64,000 bases of DNA from assembly GCF_000737695.1 (NCBI RefSeq), contig NZ_JPRM01000017.1, forward strand, positions 1 to 64,000. Direction: 5' to 3'. Of this stretch, positions 38,259 through 45,628 are shown piece by piece. The DNA is from Flavobacterium hydatis. Lineage in GTDB: Bacteria > Bacteroidota > Bacteroidia > Flavobacteriales > Flavobacteriaceae. Within the stretch, counting starts at the first letter, position 1, and every line of letters starts with the position of its first letter. Below the pieces are notes generated by a model. The model did no database searches. It saw nothing but the letters and a program-made list of their open reading frames with translations, and was not told the origin of the DNA. The position numbers were made by a program, and so were the translations under genes.

Positions 38259-39686
38259 TTATAGCGTTAATTTTTTATTGATGTCTTCGACAAATTTCTT
38301 GAATTGTTTGTCTGTAGAGACTAAATTATCAACTGTTTTACAAGCGTGTAATACGGTTGCGTGATCACGATCACCAATTTGTGAGCCAATGTTTGCTAAA
38401 GATGCTTTAGTGAATTTCTTTGCAAAAAACATAGCCAATTGTCTTGCCTGTACAACGTGCCTCTTTCTAGTTTTAGATTGAAGTGTTTCGATATCAAGCT
38501 GGAAATAATCGGATACAATTTTTTGGATGTAATCGATAGAAATTTCTCTTTTTACATTTTTAACGAATTTTTCGACTACACTTTTAGCCAATTCAATCGT
38601 TACTTCTTTTTTGTTGAAAGAAGATTGTGCAATCAACGAAATAATTGCTCCTTCTAGTTCACGTACATTAGATTTAATGTTGCGTGCTACATATTCGATA
38701 ATATCATCAGGCATTTCAACTCCGTCACGATATAATATATTCTTTAAGATAGAAATTCTTGTTTCGTAATCTGGCTGATGTAACTCAGCAGATAATCCCC
38801 ATTTAAAACGTGATAATAAACGTTGTTCAATGTCTTGCATGTCAACAGGAGCTTTGTCAGAAGTCAAAATTACCTGTTTTCCGTTTTGATGTAAATAATT
38901 AAAAATATGGAAGAAAACGTCTTGCGTACCTGATTTTCCAGATAAGAACTGAACATCGTCTATAATTAAAACGTCAATTAACTGGTAAAAATGAATGAAA
39001 TCATTACGATTATTCTTTTTTACCGAGTCTATATATTGTTGTGTGAAAATTTCGGCAGAAATATATAAAACCGTCTTTTCTGGGTATTTGTCTTTTACTT
39101 CAACACCAATTGCGTGAGCCAAGTGTGTTTTTCCTAATCCAACTCCGCCAAAAATCAATAAAGGATTAAATGATGTTCCTCCAGGTTTATTGGCAACAGC
39201 CATACCTGCAGAACGAGCTAACCGGTTAGAATCTCCTTCAAGGAAATTATCAAAACTATAATTAGGATTTAATTGAGACTCAATTTTTAAATTACGAATT
39301 CCTGGAATTACAAATGGGTTTTTTAATTCTGGGTTTAAGTTTTTAAACGGAGCATCAACATCTTGGGGTTTCATTGGTCCTCTATTGGCACTTGGCAATT
39401 GTTCCGTAAACGGTTGTTTGTTGCCATAAGTGTTTTCCATTTTGATTTTATAGAGTAACTTTGCATTTTTTCCAAGTTCTTTGGTAAGTGCAACTTTAAG
39501 TAATTTTACGTAGTGCTCTTCTAGCCATTCGTAGAAAAATTTACTTGGAACTTGAATATATAATGCGTTGTCGGTTAGCTCAACTGATTTGATTGGTTCA
39601 AACCAAGTTTTGTACGCTTGATCTTGAATGTTGTCTTTTATAAAAGACAAACAGTTTTCCCATACCGATTGTGCAGTTTTAGTCAT
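38259..39686 (-). CDS. dnaA: Chromosomal replication initiator DnaA
   Basis: A 475-residue DnaA. Domain I (TKTAQSVWENCLSFIKDNIQDQAYKTWF) is followed by a linker, the AAA+ domain with Walker A GGVGLGKTHLAHA and Walker B VLIIDDVQFL, and the domain IV DNA-binding signature IGDRDHATVLHACKT. I use MTKTAQS (39686), since the frame can extend to 39752 but only with an unusual 22-residue leader. Upstream I find no cluster of TTATNCACA boxes; the closest is one mismatched site at 39771. oriC is therefore not evident here. Confidence 0.97.
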   Translation of the reverse strand: MTKTAQSVWENCLSFIKDNIQDQAYKTWFEPIKSVELTDNALYIQVPSKFFYEWLEEHYVKLLKVALTKELGKNAKLLYKIKMENTYGNKQPFTEQLPSANRGPMKPQDVDAPFKNLNPELKNPFVIPGIRNLKIESQLNPNYSFDNFLEGDSNRLARSAGMAVANKPGGTSFNPLLIFGGVGLGKTHLAHAIGVEVKDKYPEKTVLYISAEIFTQQYIDSVKKNNRNDFIHFYQLIDVLIIDDVQFLSGKSGTQDVFFHIFNYLHQNGKQVILTSDKAPVDMQDIEQRLLSRFKWGLSAELHQPDYETRISILKNILYRDGVEMPDDIIEYVARNIKSNVRELEGAIISLIAQSSFNKKEVTIELAKSVVEKFVKNVKREISIDYIQKIVSDYFQLDIETLQSKTRKRHVVQARQLAMFFAKKFTKASLANIGSQIGDRDHATVLHACKTVDNLVSTDKQFKKFVEDINKKLTL

Positions 39687-39871
39687 AGATTCAAATAAAT
39701 TATGTGAATTGATAATATTACTCTTATAAAAACGAGGTTGAATTATTGTCATTTTTCAAGATAACAAATATGTGAACAAATTTCGTTAAAAAAAAATATT
39801 TAGGGTGGTAATTATCTAAAATATTGTTGTAAGGCGGAGTCTAAAAATTAATTTTTTTTAATAAATAAATA

Positions 39872-40276
39872 ATGAAAAATCATCAAACTCAAGTGCGTGT
39901 TCGTTACTCTGAAACGGATCAAATGGGAGTCGTTTATCATGGGAATTATATTCCTTATTTTGAAATTGGTCGAGTGGAATGGCTTAGAAACAAAGGGGTT
40001 TCGTATAAAAGCATGGAAGAAAGCGGGATTGCTTTGCCAATTGTTTCCATGAATATAAATTACAAAAAATCGGCACGATATGATGAGTTGTTAACGGTGC
40101 ATACAACATTTAAAAGTCAGTCATCTGTTAAGATAGAATTTGATTGCGAGATTTATAACGAGGCAAATGAGTTATTAACAACTGCTGTCTTTATTTTGGT
40201 TTTTGTGTCCTTAAAAACGGGTCGTCCAACTGCTCCTCCAAGCTACATTTTGGAGCTTCTTAAAAAGATTGAATAA
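39872..40276 (+). CDS. Acyl-CoA thioesterase, YbgC/4HBT family
   Basis: A 134-residue hot-dog thioesterase. The family opening VRYSETDQMGVVYHGNYIPYFEIGRVEWLR contains the catalytic Asp of the 4HBT motif (SETDQMGVVYHGNY). It is cytosolic and probably hydrolyses short or medium acyl-CoA. It is divergent from dnaA and convergent with the YigZ gene, with no tol-pal genes nearby, unlike proteobacterial YbgC. Confidence 0.9.
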   Translation: MKNHQTQVRVRYSETDQMGVVYHGNYIPYFEIGRVEWLRNKGVSYKSMEESGIALPIVSMNINYKKSARYDELLTVHTTFKSQSSVKIEFDCEIYNEANELLTTAVFILVFVSLKTGRPTAPPSYILELLKKIE

Positions 40277-40307
40277 TTGCTAAAATTTACCATAAATGAA
40301 AATGATT

Positions 40308-40940
40308 TTAGCATAATTTTATTCCTATTTCAAACATTGAATCAAAAATGTCGAATATCATTTCGGCATTTTTTTTGCGAATTTGGATCGTTATTTTGCC
40401 AATTGGAAGACCAGAATCTTCGTTAATTTCCATTTCTTGTGAAACAATCTCTAATCTTTTTTCTTTAATAACACGCATTACTTTATTCATGTTTTTGTAG
40501 TCAAAAGAAATTAAAAACTGTTCATCGATGGTTTTTTCGACAATTTCACAAACTTCTAATGCCATTTGTGCTGTTGTTCTGTAAGCTGCGATTAATCCTC
40601 CTACGCCTAATTTAATTCCTCCATATATACGTACTACTACAATAAGAACGTTTGTTACATTAAAAGATTGTATTTGCCCATAAATAGGCATTCCGGCAGT
40701 ATTACTTGGTTCTCCATCATCGTTAGCTCTATAGCTTACATTAGGTTCGATTCCTAATTGATAGGCATAGCAATAATGTACAGCACTCGGGTGTTGTTTT
40801 TTTAAGGATTCGATTATGGGTTTTACTTCCTCTTCGGATGTGATGGGATATGCATAACCAAAAAATTTGCTGCTTTTTTCTTTATACAGTACTTCTTCCG
40901 ATGGGAATGCTATCGTTTGATAAGTATCTTTAATTTCCAA
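40308..40940 (-). CDS. YigZ/IMPACT family protein
   Basis: A 210-residue protein of the UPF0029/IMPACT family. The N-terminal domain has KSSKFFGYAYPITSEEEVKPI, then YRANDDGEPSNTAGMPIYGQI and the VVRIYGGIKLGVGGLIAAYR signature; a C-terminal DUF1949-like ferredoxin fold follows (about 138-210). The bacterial function is poorly defined, with links to translation or proteolysis suggested for homologues. A weak hairpin TGCTAAAAT / ATTTTAGCA overlaps its stop codon. Confidence 0.88.
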   Translation of the reverse strand: MEIKDTYQTIAFPSEEVLYKEKSSKFFGYAYPITSEEEVKPIIESLKKQHPSAVHYCYAYQLGIEPNVSYRANDDGEPSNTAGMPIYGQIQSFNVTNVLIVVVRIYGGIKLGVGGLIAAYRTTAQMALEVCEIVEKTIDEQFLISFDYKNMNKVMRVIKEKRLEIVSQEMEINEDSGLPIGKITIQIRKKNAEMIFDIFDSMFEIGIKLC

Positions 40941-40949
40941 GATTGTTTT

Positions 40950-41552
40950 CTAAATTATTTTTTTATCAAATAAATCTACGACATCTTCTTTTCCTACTTG
41001 TAGGTTCCATACCTGAAGACCAAGTTCGGCAGCAGCATTGGTGTTTTCGATTTTGTCGTCAACAAACAAAGTTCGTTTTGGGGATAACTCGTGTTTGTTT
41101 ATTATATAGGTGTAGGCTTCGTGATTTGGTTTTCTCATTCCGATTTCAAATGAAAAGTAAACTTTTTCAAAACATTGGTAGAAATCACTATAAAATGATA
41201 CTCCAGTTTTATGTTCGAATGTTTTAATATGAATAGAATCGGTGTTGCTTAATAAAAACAATCTATATTTCTCAGAAAGCATTTGTAGAAACTCTAATCG
41301 ATATAATGGAAAATCTAGCAAAACAGCATTCCATGCATTCAGAATTTCTTTTGCAGATGCATTAGGAATCTCTTTTTGAAATCCTGATATAAATTCTTCG
41401 GCAGTAATGTTACCTGTTTCGAATTTAATATTCAATTGATCTAAATTATTATTCCATTCTGATAGGCCAAGCTTTTTTAGTCCATCAATTGTGGCTTGTT
41501 TATCTAAATTGATAAATATATCTCCAAAATCAAAAATAATAGTATCAATCAT
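40950..41552 (-). CDS. HAD family phosphatase (YihX-like), coupled to RibD
   Basis: A 200-residue HAD-IA phosphatase. Motif I is IIFDFGDIFINLD, with Gly at the +2 position as in YihX-type enzymes. Motif II is LLSNTDS, and motifs III/IV are GMRKPNHEAY and TLFVDDKIENTNAA. The start overlaps the end of ribD by 8 bp, implying translational coupling. Several HAD phosphatases dephosphorylate 5-amino-6-(5-phosphoribitylamino)uracil, the step that follows RibD in riboflavin synthesis, so that role is a reasonable inference. Sugar-phosphate phosphatase activity is the alternative. Confidence 0.85.
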   Translation of the reverse strand: MIDTIIFDFGDIFINLDKQATIDGLKKLGLSEWNNNLDQLNIKFETGNITAEEFISGFQKEIPNASAKEILNAWNAVLLDFPLYRLEFLQMLSEKYRLFLLSNTDSIHIKTFEHKTGVSFYSDFYQCFEKVYFSFEIGMRKPNHEAYTYIINKHELSPKRTLFVDDKIENTNAAAELGLQVWNLQVGKEDVVDLFDKKII

Positions 41553-42600
41553 GGTTTCTAACTTGTATTAATTCGTCTTTACCAATATAGGTTTTTTTAT
41601 TTTTTTTGCCAATAACTACAGGAGCTTTAGTACCTTTTGTAAAGGAGGTGTTTCCGATAAAAAAGCGTCCTTCATCCCATAGATTACTATCGATAAAGGT
41701 TTGTAAAGTTTGTAACCCGCCTTCGATAATTATCGATTGAATTTGATGTTGGTATAAAACGGCAAGTATTTGCGGGATTATATTTTCTTTAAAATCAATT
41801 ACTTCAAAGATAAGGTTTTCTTTTTCAATGGCAATTTTGGATTTTGTAAATACGATAGTTTTAACATCGTTGCTAAAAATATGACTGTCTTGAGGAATGC
41901 GATTGTTTTGATCCAGAACAACGCGTACAGGATTGTTTCCAGCCCAATCACGAGTGTTTAATTTAGGATTATCATCGATAACAGTTTGTGTCCCTACCAA
42001 GATAGCTTGTTCTTCGCTTCGCCATTTGTGTACCAATTGTCGTGAATAGGTATTGGTAATCCAGATAGGTTCTCTTTTTAAAATTGAATCGTTGTCTTTT
42101 TCGGGAGCAAGAAATCCATCTTTAGATTCTGCCCACTTTAAGATTATATAAGGTTTTTTTTGTTGATGAAAAGTAAAAAAGCGTTTGTTTAGTTCGTTGC
42201 ATTCCTCTTCAAGAACTCCAATAGTAACTTTTTTTCCGGCTTCCAGTAGTTTTTTAATTCCTCGACCAGCAACTTTTTCGTTTGGATCTACAGTTCCGAC
42301 AACCACATTCGGGATTTCGTTTGCAATAATTAAGTCGCAACAAGGAGGTGTTTTGCCAAAATGACTGCACGGCTCTAAGCTTACGTAAATAGTTGCTTTT
42401 TTGAGCAATGATTTATCTTTTACTGAATTTACAGCATTTACTTCGGCATGTGGTTCGCCTGCTTTTTTATGCCAGCCTTCTCCAATAATAGTATCATTAT
42501 AAACGATTACGCTACCAACCATTGGGTTTGGGTATGTAGTTCCTAAGCCATTTTTGGCAAGTTGTATGCAGCGTTTTATGTATTTTTCATGTATATTCAC
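41545..42600 (-). CDS. ribD: Riboflavin biosynthesis deaminase/reductase RibD
   Basis: A 351-residue bifunctional enzyme catalysing deamination and reduction of the pyrimidine intermediate in riboflavin synthesis. The N-terminal cytidine-deaminase-like domain has the zinc ligands His51 and catalytic Glu53 (PHAEVNA) and Cys78/Cys87 (SLEPCSHFGKTPPC). The C-terminal reductase domain (about 150-351) starts at PYIILKWAESKDGFL. It overlaps the HAD gene by 8 bp. A -7 box lies only 5 bp before the ATG, so the transcript may be almost leaderless. I see no FMN riboswitch. Confidence 0.95.
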   Translation of the reverse strand: MNIHEKYIKRCIQLAKNGLGTTYPNPMVGSVIVYNDTIIGEGWHKKAGEPHAEVNAVNSVKDKSLLKKATIYVSLEPCSHFGKTPPCCDLIIANEIPNVVVGTVDPNEKVAGRGIKKLLEAGKKVTIGVLEEECNELNKRFFTFHQQKKPYIILKWAESKDGFLAPEKDNDSILKREPIWITNTYSRQLVHKWRSEEQAILVGTQTVIDDNPKLNTRDWAGNNPVRVVLDQNNRIPQDSHIFSNDVKTIVFTKSKIAIEKENLIFEVIDFKENIIPQILAVLYQHQIQSIIIEGGLQTLQTFIDSNLWDEGRFFIGNTSFTKGTKAPVVIGKKNKKTYIGKDELIQVRNHD

Positions 42601-42604
42601 AATG

Positions 42605-42612
42605 CAAAAGTA
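42605..42612 (-). promoter_or_regulatory. -7 element abutting the ribD start
   Basis: The minus strand reads TACTTTTG, ending 4 bases before the ribD ATG. Transcription would start at or just next to the initiation codon. No clear TTG is seen at 17-23 bp upstream. Confidence 0.45.
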
Positions 42613-42691
42613 GTTATTTTTGAGTTTATGATTTAGTTTTGAAACTGCCTAAAGTGATAATCTAGCGTAATCTACTGAGTGTATTTTTTTT

Positions 42692-42828
42692 AACAGATAG
42701 AATCATAGTTTGCTAAGTCTAAAAAAGGGCGCTTCACTCAAAATAGATAACATAAGACTATGTGAAAAGATTGTAATTTTCTAGAAAAACTTTTAGATTG
42801 TAATTTTAAATCTATGTATCTATGTGTT
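42692..42828. repeat. Dispersed palindromic repeat family 1, copy A
   Basis: A 137 bp element, preceded by a T run. Left end AACAGATAGAATCATAG, right end CTATGTATCTATGTGTT. The inner block GGGCGCTTCACT and a CATAAGACTATGTG hairpin align with copy B at 45172. It fills most of the 306 bp spacer between ribD and a GNAT gene. Confidence 0.75.
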
Positions 42829-42845
42829 GAATATTTTTTTGCGAA

Positions 42846-42879
42846 TTGCAGCCAGCGAATTAAAGTATATTTACTTTTG
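42846..42879 (+). promoter_or_regulatory. Promoter of the GNAT-lipoprotein-prmC run
   Basis: TTG at 42846-42848 and TACTTTTG at 42872-42879, with 23 bp spacing. Both elements fit the Bacteroidetes consensus. The -7 box is 27 bp before the ATG. Confidence 0.6.
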
Positions 42880-42906
42880 TACTTAAACAAGACAGAATAA
42901 GAAGGA

Positions 42907-43392
42907 ATGGAAAATTGGATTATCAGAAAAATAACTAAAGAAGACAATCAAGCTGTGGCACAATTAATAAGAGCCGTTTTTGATGAGTTGAATATCCCGA
43001 AAGTAGGAACTGCGTATGAGGATCCGTATTTGGATTTTATGTTTGAAGAATATAATAAGCCAAAAGCGGTTTATTATGTAGTCGAAAATAATAACAAAAT
43101 TGTGGGTTGTGCAGGAATTGCTCCGTTAGAGAATGAAGCACCAACAATTTGCGAATTGCAAAAGATGTATTTCTTACCAGAAACTCGTGGTTTGGGAATA
43201 GGAAGTAAAATGATGGAAAAATGCTTAGAGAGTGCTAAAGATTTTGGTTTTGAAAATTGTTATATCGAAACAATGCCATTTATGCATGCTGCCCAAAAAT
43301 TATATAAAAAATCAGGTTTTGAATATCTAGATGCTGCAATGGGAAATACGGGACATACTTCATGCCCAGTTTGGATGTTGAAAAAACTATAA
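42907..43392 (+). CDS. GNAT family N-acetyltransferase
   Basis: A 161-residue GNAT enzyme: WIIRKITKEDNQAVAQLIRAVFDE opening, the acetyl-CoA loop PETRGLGIGSKMMEKCLESAKDFGF (about 96-120, RxxGxG motif), and YKKSGFEYLD near the end. The substrate is unknown. It is first of three genes, 4 bp ahead of a lipoprotein gene, with a good promoter upstream. Confidence 0.9.
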   Translation: MENWIIRKITKEDNQAVAQLIRAVFDELNIPKVGTAYEDPYLDFMFEEYNKPKAVYYVVENNNKIVGCAGIAPLENEAPTICELQKMYFLPETRGLGIGSKMMEKCLESAKDFGFENCYIETMPFMHAAQKLYKKSGFEYLDAAMGNTGHTSCPVWMLKKL

Positions 43393-43396
43393 CATT

Positions 43397-44206
43397 ATGA
43401 AAAAATTAGTTATTGGAATTGCTTTAATTTCAATCTTGTCTTCTTGCAAAGATTCTAAAGAAACTAAGATTGAAAAAACGATTAAAGTTGGAGAAAAAGA
43501 GGTTGTTAAAGATTCTGTTCAGGAAAAAGAAATAGTTTCGGATGAAGAGTTTAAAAATGACTTTGATATTTTGCTGCCACGAAGTTACCGAAGTTATATT
43601 GGTGAAAGACCTGGTATTGACTTAACTGAAAAATGGATTGATTTGCATGAGCAGAACGGAGAATACTATTTAGGAAAGGCAGATTTTAAAATAGAAAAAG
43701 GATTTGATGAATGTTCAGGAGATTCTTTAATATCTATTATTCCTAAAAAGAAATCTATTGTTTTTATGGATTATCCTAGTTTGAAATTAGGGAAAATAAA
43801 GTCTTTAAAAATTGAAGAAGATAAAATTTGGCCTGACGAGAAAATGACTTTAGCATTTAATAATGTTAATTATACTTTGCGTGCTGAGGGAAAAGTGTTG
43901 TCTTCGGAAATGGTTTCTACAGATGATAATACGGAAGAAGTTTTTAAGAAGGTCGAAAATTATAAGCTTTATCTAACTACGGGAAATACTACCGAAAAAT
44001 TACTTTTAGCAGAGCAATCGTTTAATGATACTTTTGTAGAGTTGCTTTTTGCAGGAGATATTGATAACGATGGAAAATTAGATTTCATTTTTAGCGCAAA
44101 TAGACATTATGAGGAGGAGCGAGTGATTTTATTTCTTTCGTCTAAGGCTAAAGACGGAGAAGCGATGAAGAGGGTTTCTGAAATTGCAGTAGGATTTGAT
44201 TGCTAA
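43397..44206 (+). CDS. Lipoprotein of unknown function
   Basis: A 269-residue lipoprotein: signal MKKLVIGIALISILSSC, lipid-attachment Cys17, then a charged Lys/Glu linker (about 18-50). I do not recognise the body. Near the C-terminus LLFAGDIDNDGKLDFIFSAN contains DxDxDGxxD, an EF-hand or FG-GAP-like calcium-binding loop. It is sandwiched between a GNAT gene (4 bp) and prmC (30 bp) on one probable transcript, but no shared function is evident. Confidence 0.8.
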   Translation: MKKLVIGIALISILSSCKDSKETKIEKTIKVGEKEVVKDSVQEKEIVSDEEFKNDFDILLPRSYRSYIGERPGIDLTEKWIDLHEQNGEYYLGKADFKIEKGFDECSGDSLISIIPKKKSIVFMDYPSLKLGKIKSLKIEEDKIWPDEKMTLAFNNVNYTLRAEGKVLSSEMVSTDDNTEEVFKKVENYKLYLTTGNTTEKLLLAEQSFNDTFVELLFAGDIDNDGKLDFIFSANRHYEEERVILFLSSKAKDGEAMKRVSEIAVGFDC

Positions 44207-44236
44207 TTAAATCTATTTTTTAACAACAAATATATA

Positions 44237-45091
44237 ATGAAAATAAAACAATACAGAACACAATTTATTCAGGAGCTTTCGGGGATTTATGATGTTCTGG
44301 AAGTGGAGAGTTTCTTCTATTTAATTCTGGAAGAGAAACGAAATCTCAAACAAATAGATTTGGCTCTAAATCCTGATTTGTCTTTTACAGACGAAGAAAT
44401 TGCAGATTTGAGTATTCTGGTGACTGAATTGAAAAAGGAAATCCCAATACAATATCTGTTAGGGAAAACGAATTTTTACGGATTAGATTTTGAGGTAAAC
44501 TCAAATGTTTTGATTCCGCGTCCAGAAACCGAAGAATTGGTTGAGTGGATTATTAAAGAAAATTCAAAGATTGAAAAATTCAAAAATTTAAAGATTTTGG
44601 ATATAGGAACGGGGAGTGGTTGTATTGCTATTTCGCTGGCTAAAAATCTTCCTCATGCGCAGGTTTTTGCAATTGATGTTTCGGAGAATGCTTTGGCTAC
44701 TGCCAAAAGAAATGCTGAGGCTAATGGAGTTTCGGTTACTTTTTTGCTTCAGAATATTCTGGAAACCGAAGATTTAATGCAGGAGTTTGATGTAATTGTT
44801 TCGAATCCGCCTTATGTAAGGAATCTCGAAAAAGAAGAAATTAAGAAAAATGTATTAGATTATGAACCTCATTTGGCGCTTTTTGTAGCAGATAATGATG
44901 CGCTTATTTTTTACAGAAAAATAGCTGAATTAGCGCAAACAAACCTGAGAAAAAATGGAAGTCTTTATTTTGAAATCAATCAGTATTTAGGAAAAGAAAC
45001 TATTGAATTACTTGAGAATTTGAGCTTTAAAAACATCGAATTACGTAAGGATATTTACGATAATGATAGAATGATTTTTTGTGTTAAATAA
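44237..45091 (+). CDS. prmC: Peptide chain release factor glutamine methyltransferase
   Basis: A 284-residue PrmC/HemK that methylates the GGQ glutamine of RF1 and RF2. The N-terminal helical domain ends in IPIQYLLGKTNFYGLDF. The SAM motif is ILDIGTGSGCIAISLA, and the substrate loop VSNPPYVRNLEKEEI contains NPPY. RPETEELVEWI is conserved. It is third in the GNAT-lipoprotein-prmC run, followed by a repeat-rich spacer without a clear classical terminator. Confidence 0.95.
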   Translation: MKIKQYRTQFIQELSGIYDVLEVESFFYLILEEKRNLKQIDLALNPDLSFTDEEIADLSILVTELKKEIPIQYLLGKTNFYGLDFEVNSNVLIPRPETEELVEWIIKENSKIEKFKNLKILDIGTGSGCIAISLAKNLPHAQVFAIDVSENALATAKRNAEANGVSVTFLLQNILETEDLMQEFDVIVSNPPYVRNLEKEEIKKNVLDYEPHLALFVADNDALIFYRKIAELAQTNLRKNGSLYFEINQYLGKETIELLENLSFKNIELRKDIYDNDRMIFCVK

Positions 45092-45118
45092 GTTTTTAGT
45101 AGCGATTTAGGTTTTTAT

Positions 45119-45145
45119 CCTGCAAGGTTTCTGGAACCTTGTAGG
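45119..45145. repeat. CCTGCAAGG palindrome, copy 1
   Basis: A 27 bp near-palindrome, CCTGCAAGGTTT / GGAACCTTGTAGG, one mismatch from the perfect copy at 45411. It could act as a weak terminator for prmC, but there is no T run directly after it. Confidence 0.7.
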
Positions 45146-45171
45146 TATCTAGTTATTAGATTTTTTTTTTT

Positions 45172-45306
45172 AACACATAGAAACATAGATTTTGTATTCT
45201 CGAAAAAGACGTTTCACTTATTTAAAGTGCACATAGCTAGCTATGTGAGAGAAATGTGTTTCTGTTTGTGTTCTTTTTATATGTAAAATCTATGTTTCTA
45301 TGTGTT
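45172..45306. repeat. Dispersed palindromic repeat family 1, copy B (type copy)
   Basis: A 135 bp element with perfect 22 bp terminal inverted repeats: left begins AACACATAGAAACATAG (45172-45193), right ends CTATGTTTCTATGTGTT (45285-45306). The middle carries GACGTTTCACT and an 18 bp perfect palindrome CACATAGCTAGCTATGTG. Copy C at 62176 aligns with it along its whole length in inverted orientation. No ORF inside. Confidence 0.85.
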
Positions 45307-45410
45307 GAAATTAATGGTGTATATAAGTGTTAGGTGAGTTTGCTTTCTTTAGAATTTAAGTCATATCAAAACATTGTTTTGGCTTTAAAAAAAACATACA
45401 GAATTATATA

Positions 45411-45437
45411 CCTGCAAGGTTTTAAAAACCTTGCAGG
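45411..45437. repeat. CCTGCAAGG palindrome, copy 2
   Basis: A 27 bp palindrome, CCTGCAAGGTTTT / AAAACCTTGCAGG around a central A/T base. It is nearly identical to the copy at 45119. The two flank family 1 copy B in direct arrangement. Confidence 0.75.
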
Positions 45438-45472
45438 ATGAGAACGTGACTTGAAAATGTAAGTTGTAAAAT

Positions 45473-45549
45473 AGCCCCGATTGCAGTGAAAATCCTTTTA
45501 TCTTGATTTTTTCAAGATAAAAGATTGGAACGTAAAGCGGGACAGTTCG
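45473..45549 (+). repeat. Dispersed repeat family 2, copy 3
   Basis: A 77 bp element: AGCCCCGATTGCAGTGAAAA, TCCTTTTATCTTG, loop, CAAGATAAAAGATTGGAACG, AAAGCGGGACAG. The central arms ATCTTGA / TCAAGAT form a local hairpin extended by TTTT / AAAA. The order of blocks is the same as at 33357. Confidence 0.7.
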
Positions 45550-45601
45550 TGTTATGAAACGATTATGTTGTGCTCCTGCAAACTTTTAGTAAAATAGTTA
45601 A

Positions 45602-45626
45602 GCTGAAACTGAAAACTGTGACTGAA
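45602..45626. repeat. CTGAAAACTG word cluster
   Basis: GCTGAAACTGAAAACTGTGACTGAA lies directly after the permease stop codon. The same word set (CTGAAAACTGCGACTG) forms the spacer before the HAD gene at 57110. Confidence 0.5.
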
Positions 45627-45628
45627 TA

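Larger units (their letters stand above)
45092..45628. other. Repeat island between prmC and the ABC permease
   Basis: A 537 bp convergent spacer with no ORF. It packs members of several repeat types: two 27 bp CCTGCAAGG palindromes, family 1 copy B, family 2 copy 3, and a CTGAAAACTG word cluster. About 330 bp of the spacer is accounted for by these. Confidence 0.7.

Noticed and set aside
38259..39752. DnaA extended upstream to 39752
   Set aside because: The added 22 residues do not belong to DnaA domain I, which starts cleanly at MTKTAQSVWEN.
39687..39871. Possible oriC next to dnaA
   Set aside because: Only one 9-mer (TGTGAACAA at 39771) comes within one mismatch of a DnaA box, and there is no cluster or GC-skew evidence available.
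40278..40313. Terminator between thioesterase and YigZ genes
   Set aside because: The TGCTAAAAT / ATTTTAGCA stem is weak, has an 18-base loop, overlaps a stop codon and has no clean T run, so I did not list it.
42601..42906. FMN riboswitch upstream of ribD
   Set aside because: The spacer is filled by a family 1 palindrome and lacks the conserved FMN aptamer blocks; the promoter box is too close to the ATG for a leader RNA.
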